DNA from: Deltaproteobacteria bacterium
GTDB taxonomy: Bacteria; Desulfobacterota; Desulfobacteria; Desulfobacterales; B30-G6
Direction: 5' to 3'
DNA length: 5,600 bases
Assembly: GCA_019313725.1 (NCBI GenBank)
Contig: JAFDAT010000275.1
Span: 1-5,600 of the forward strand
Shown here: in pieces, positions 4,658 to 5,600 of the stretch
How positions within the stretch are numbered: position 1 is the stretch's first letter
Layout: the number at the start of each line of letters is the position of its first letter
Position numbers and translations under genes: made by a program
The notes under the pieces: generated by a model
Seen by the model: only the letters and a program-made list of their open reading frames with translations
What the model was told of the DNA's origin: nothing
The model's database searches: none

Positions 4658-5476
4658 TTACCTTTTGAGCCGGTAAATGTCACCTTCCTGCTGTTCTCTT
4701 TTTAGAAAAAGGGCCGTCAATTCACCAAAGACCTCGGCACCTTCCGACGGTGCGGTCTGCTCACCTTTTGCTACACGGTGAAGGTGTTCGATCCTGACTT
4801 TGTCATAAATACCGACCATCTCACCGGTAAACTTGAGCGCATTATACATGGAATTATAGATCACCACGGGGCCGTAGGCAGTTTCTCCGGATGTTTTTCG
4901 ACCGGGCGCACCGGCCATATAACAGTGGGGTGCGGCAATGGTTCCGGGTAGCGAATCATACCCTAAAAGTTCCGCGAACAGCTTCAGGGTTTCCAGCACG
5001 CCATCGGCGTACCCATTTTCAAGTGAAGCCACGCCGTCCCTCCCCATGGCCTCGATATCCGATTTTTCGTAGCTTAAATCCAAATTTTCGATGCATACCC
5101 GTTGAATCGTTTGCACCGTTGCGGCTCGCCTGCTCACAACCACGTCGGTATCCTTTAATATCTTTATGGCATTGCGGATACTGACCATTTCCTTCACGGT
5201 CGGGCTTTTTCGCATGGCCACGTCCTGGGGGGTTGTACGGTAGAGCGCAAGTTCGTTGTCCAGCACCAGAATGGTGTCCGGCCCCGATACATTTTGCTGA
5301 ATGTAAAGGTCAAGATCCCGGATCCTGTTATAGTCAAAACCGGCCATCTCAAGCAGTTCGCGCATGGCATCCCTGTCGACTTTTTTACCGCTTTCCGACG
5401 GGCCGATGGAAGCAATACCCTTTCGCGCCAGGTCGTCTATTCTGATCTTGTGGATCACATTTTCTTTAAAAGACAA
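4658..5476 (-). CDS. Conserved-looking protein of unknown function, 272 residues, TTG start
   Basis: I do not recognise a named family, though the sequence looks like proteins I associate with Desulfobacterota genomes. The product is soluble, with no signal peptide or membrane helix. Notable segments: a basic N-terminus (HKIRIDDLARKG), KKVDRDAMRELLEMAGF, an ILVLDNELALYRTT stretch (residues about 69-82), MRKSPTVKEMVSIRNAIKILKD (88-109), and an acidic helical part around FAELLGYD. AMRKSPTVKEM would be the best segment for a profile search. The start is TTG at 5476-5474: GGGAGG at 5488-5483 lies 6 bases upstream, and no in-frame ATG or GTG occurs before the upstream in-frame TAG at 5506-5504. 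An ATG at 5481-5479 is out of frame and only one base from the Shine-Dalgarno sequence. It leads the probable operon with the PilZ gene 81 bases downstream, so a link to c-di-GMP signalling is possible but unproven. Confidence 0.75.
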   Translation of the reverse strand: MSFKENVIHKIRIDDLARKGIASIGPSESGKKVDRDAMRELLEMAGFDYNRIRDLDLYIQQNVSGPDTILVLDNELALYRTTPQDVAMRKSPTVKEMVSIRNAIKILKDTDVVVSRRAATVQTIQRVCIENLDLSYEKSDIEAMGRDGVASLENGYADGVLETLKLFAELLGYDSLPGTIAAPHCYMAGAPGRKTSGETAYGPVVIYNSMYNALKFTGEMVGIYDKVRIEHLHRVAKGEQTAPSEGAEVFGELTALFLKREQQEGDIYRLKR

Positions 5477-5482
5477 GGCATA

Positions 5483-5488
5483 CCTCCC
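5483..5488 (-). promoter_or_regulatory. Ribosome binding site that fixes the TTG start
   Basis: On the minus strand GGGAGG is followed by TATGCC and then the TTG start, a 6-base spacer. The ATG contained in the spacer is too close to be used and is in another frame. This is the strongest Shine-Dalgarno sequence in the window. Confidence 0.7.
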
Positions 5489-5498
5489 ATAGCCGGGC

Positions 5499-5528
5499 GT
5501 ACCCTAAGGTTGTTCACGGTAGGGTGTA
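5499..5528 (-). promoter_or_regulatory. Imperfect palindrome in the leader of the 272-residue protein gene
   Basis: On the + strand GTACCCTA at 5499-5506 is mirrored by TAGGGTGTAC at 5520-5529, identical in complement apart from two extra bases. In the mRNA this gives a stem of CCCTA/TAGGG with a 13-base loop, ending about 10 bases upstream of the Shine-Dalgarno sequence. It could be an operator or a leader hairpin; nothing identifies a regulator. Confidence 0.35.
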
Positions 5529-5548
5529 CCGGGATAACAGTTTGGTTA

Positions 5549-5577
5549 AAAATAACATAGTTCTCTTAATAACTCAA
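5549..5577 (-). promoter_or_regulatory. Possible sigma-70-type promoter for the minus-strand operon
   Basis: On the minus strand TTGAGT (5577-5572) and TATTTT (5554-5549) are separated by exactly 17 bases; each matches four of six consensus positions. Transcription would begin near 5542, giving a leader of about 65 bases that includes the palindrome at 5499-5528. The region is AT-rich, so a chance match is possible. Confidence 0.35.
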
Positions 5578-5600
5578 TGTTCTGCCTTATATCTTAACCC

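Noticed and set aside
4891..5560. Plus-strand open frames opposite the 272-residue protein gene
   Set aside because: They are shadows of the minus-strand gene, which has a strong ribosome site and a coherent protein; the plus-strand products are rich in Pro/Arg and look random.

Overview
The window looks like chromosomal DNA from a Desulfobacterota (deltaproteobacterial) bacterium, probably a sulfate-reducer relative. This is inferred from the style of the proteins: a large cyclase-domain protein of unfamiliar architecture, a zinc-ribbon/PilZ protein and an uncharacterised 272-residue protein. It also rests on degenerate NNCGAT hexamer repeats between genes, which I associate with that group. 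No rRNA, tRNA, CRISPR array or transposase is visible.

Left part (1-1023, + strand): the 3' end of a gene, probably an AIR-synthase/HypE-like protein, overlaps by 11 bases the start of a YrbG-type sodium/calcium antiporter (CaCA family). The antiporter is broken in two. The first half (179-559) ends in TGA just after its fourth membrane helix. The second half (556-1023) continues in another frame, beginning at a GTG that overlaps that stop as GTGA. The fifth helix and central loop expected between the halves are absent, so there is an internal deletion as well as a frame change. Both ion-binding alpha-repeats are intact.

Middle (1024-3609): a 282-base gap rich in hairpins precedes a 767-residue soluble protein (1306-3609, +). 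This protein has a class III nucleotidyl cyclase domain at about residues 490-660, a roughly 490-residue N-terminal region I do not recognise, and a C-terminal extension. Both metal-binding Asp residues and the transition-state Asn/Arg pair are present, but the usual base-recognition residues are not. The gene has no clear Shine-Dalgarno sequence and may be leaderless.

Right part (3610-5600): a 466-base non-coding gap lies between convergent genes. It holds hexamer repeats in opposite orientations, a heptamer repeat, an 18-base direct repeat and several hairpins. Two minus-strand genes follow, probably co-transcribed: the upstream one (4658-5476, TTG start) encodes an uncharacterised protein, and the downstream one (4076-4576) encodes a zinc-ribbon plus PilZ protein predicted to bind cyclic di-GMP. 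The cyclase-like protein and the PilZ protein put two nucleotide-second-messenger proteins next to each other, but they are convergent, so a shared pathway is only a possibility.
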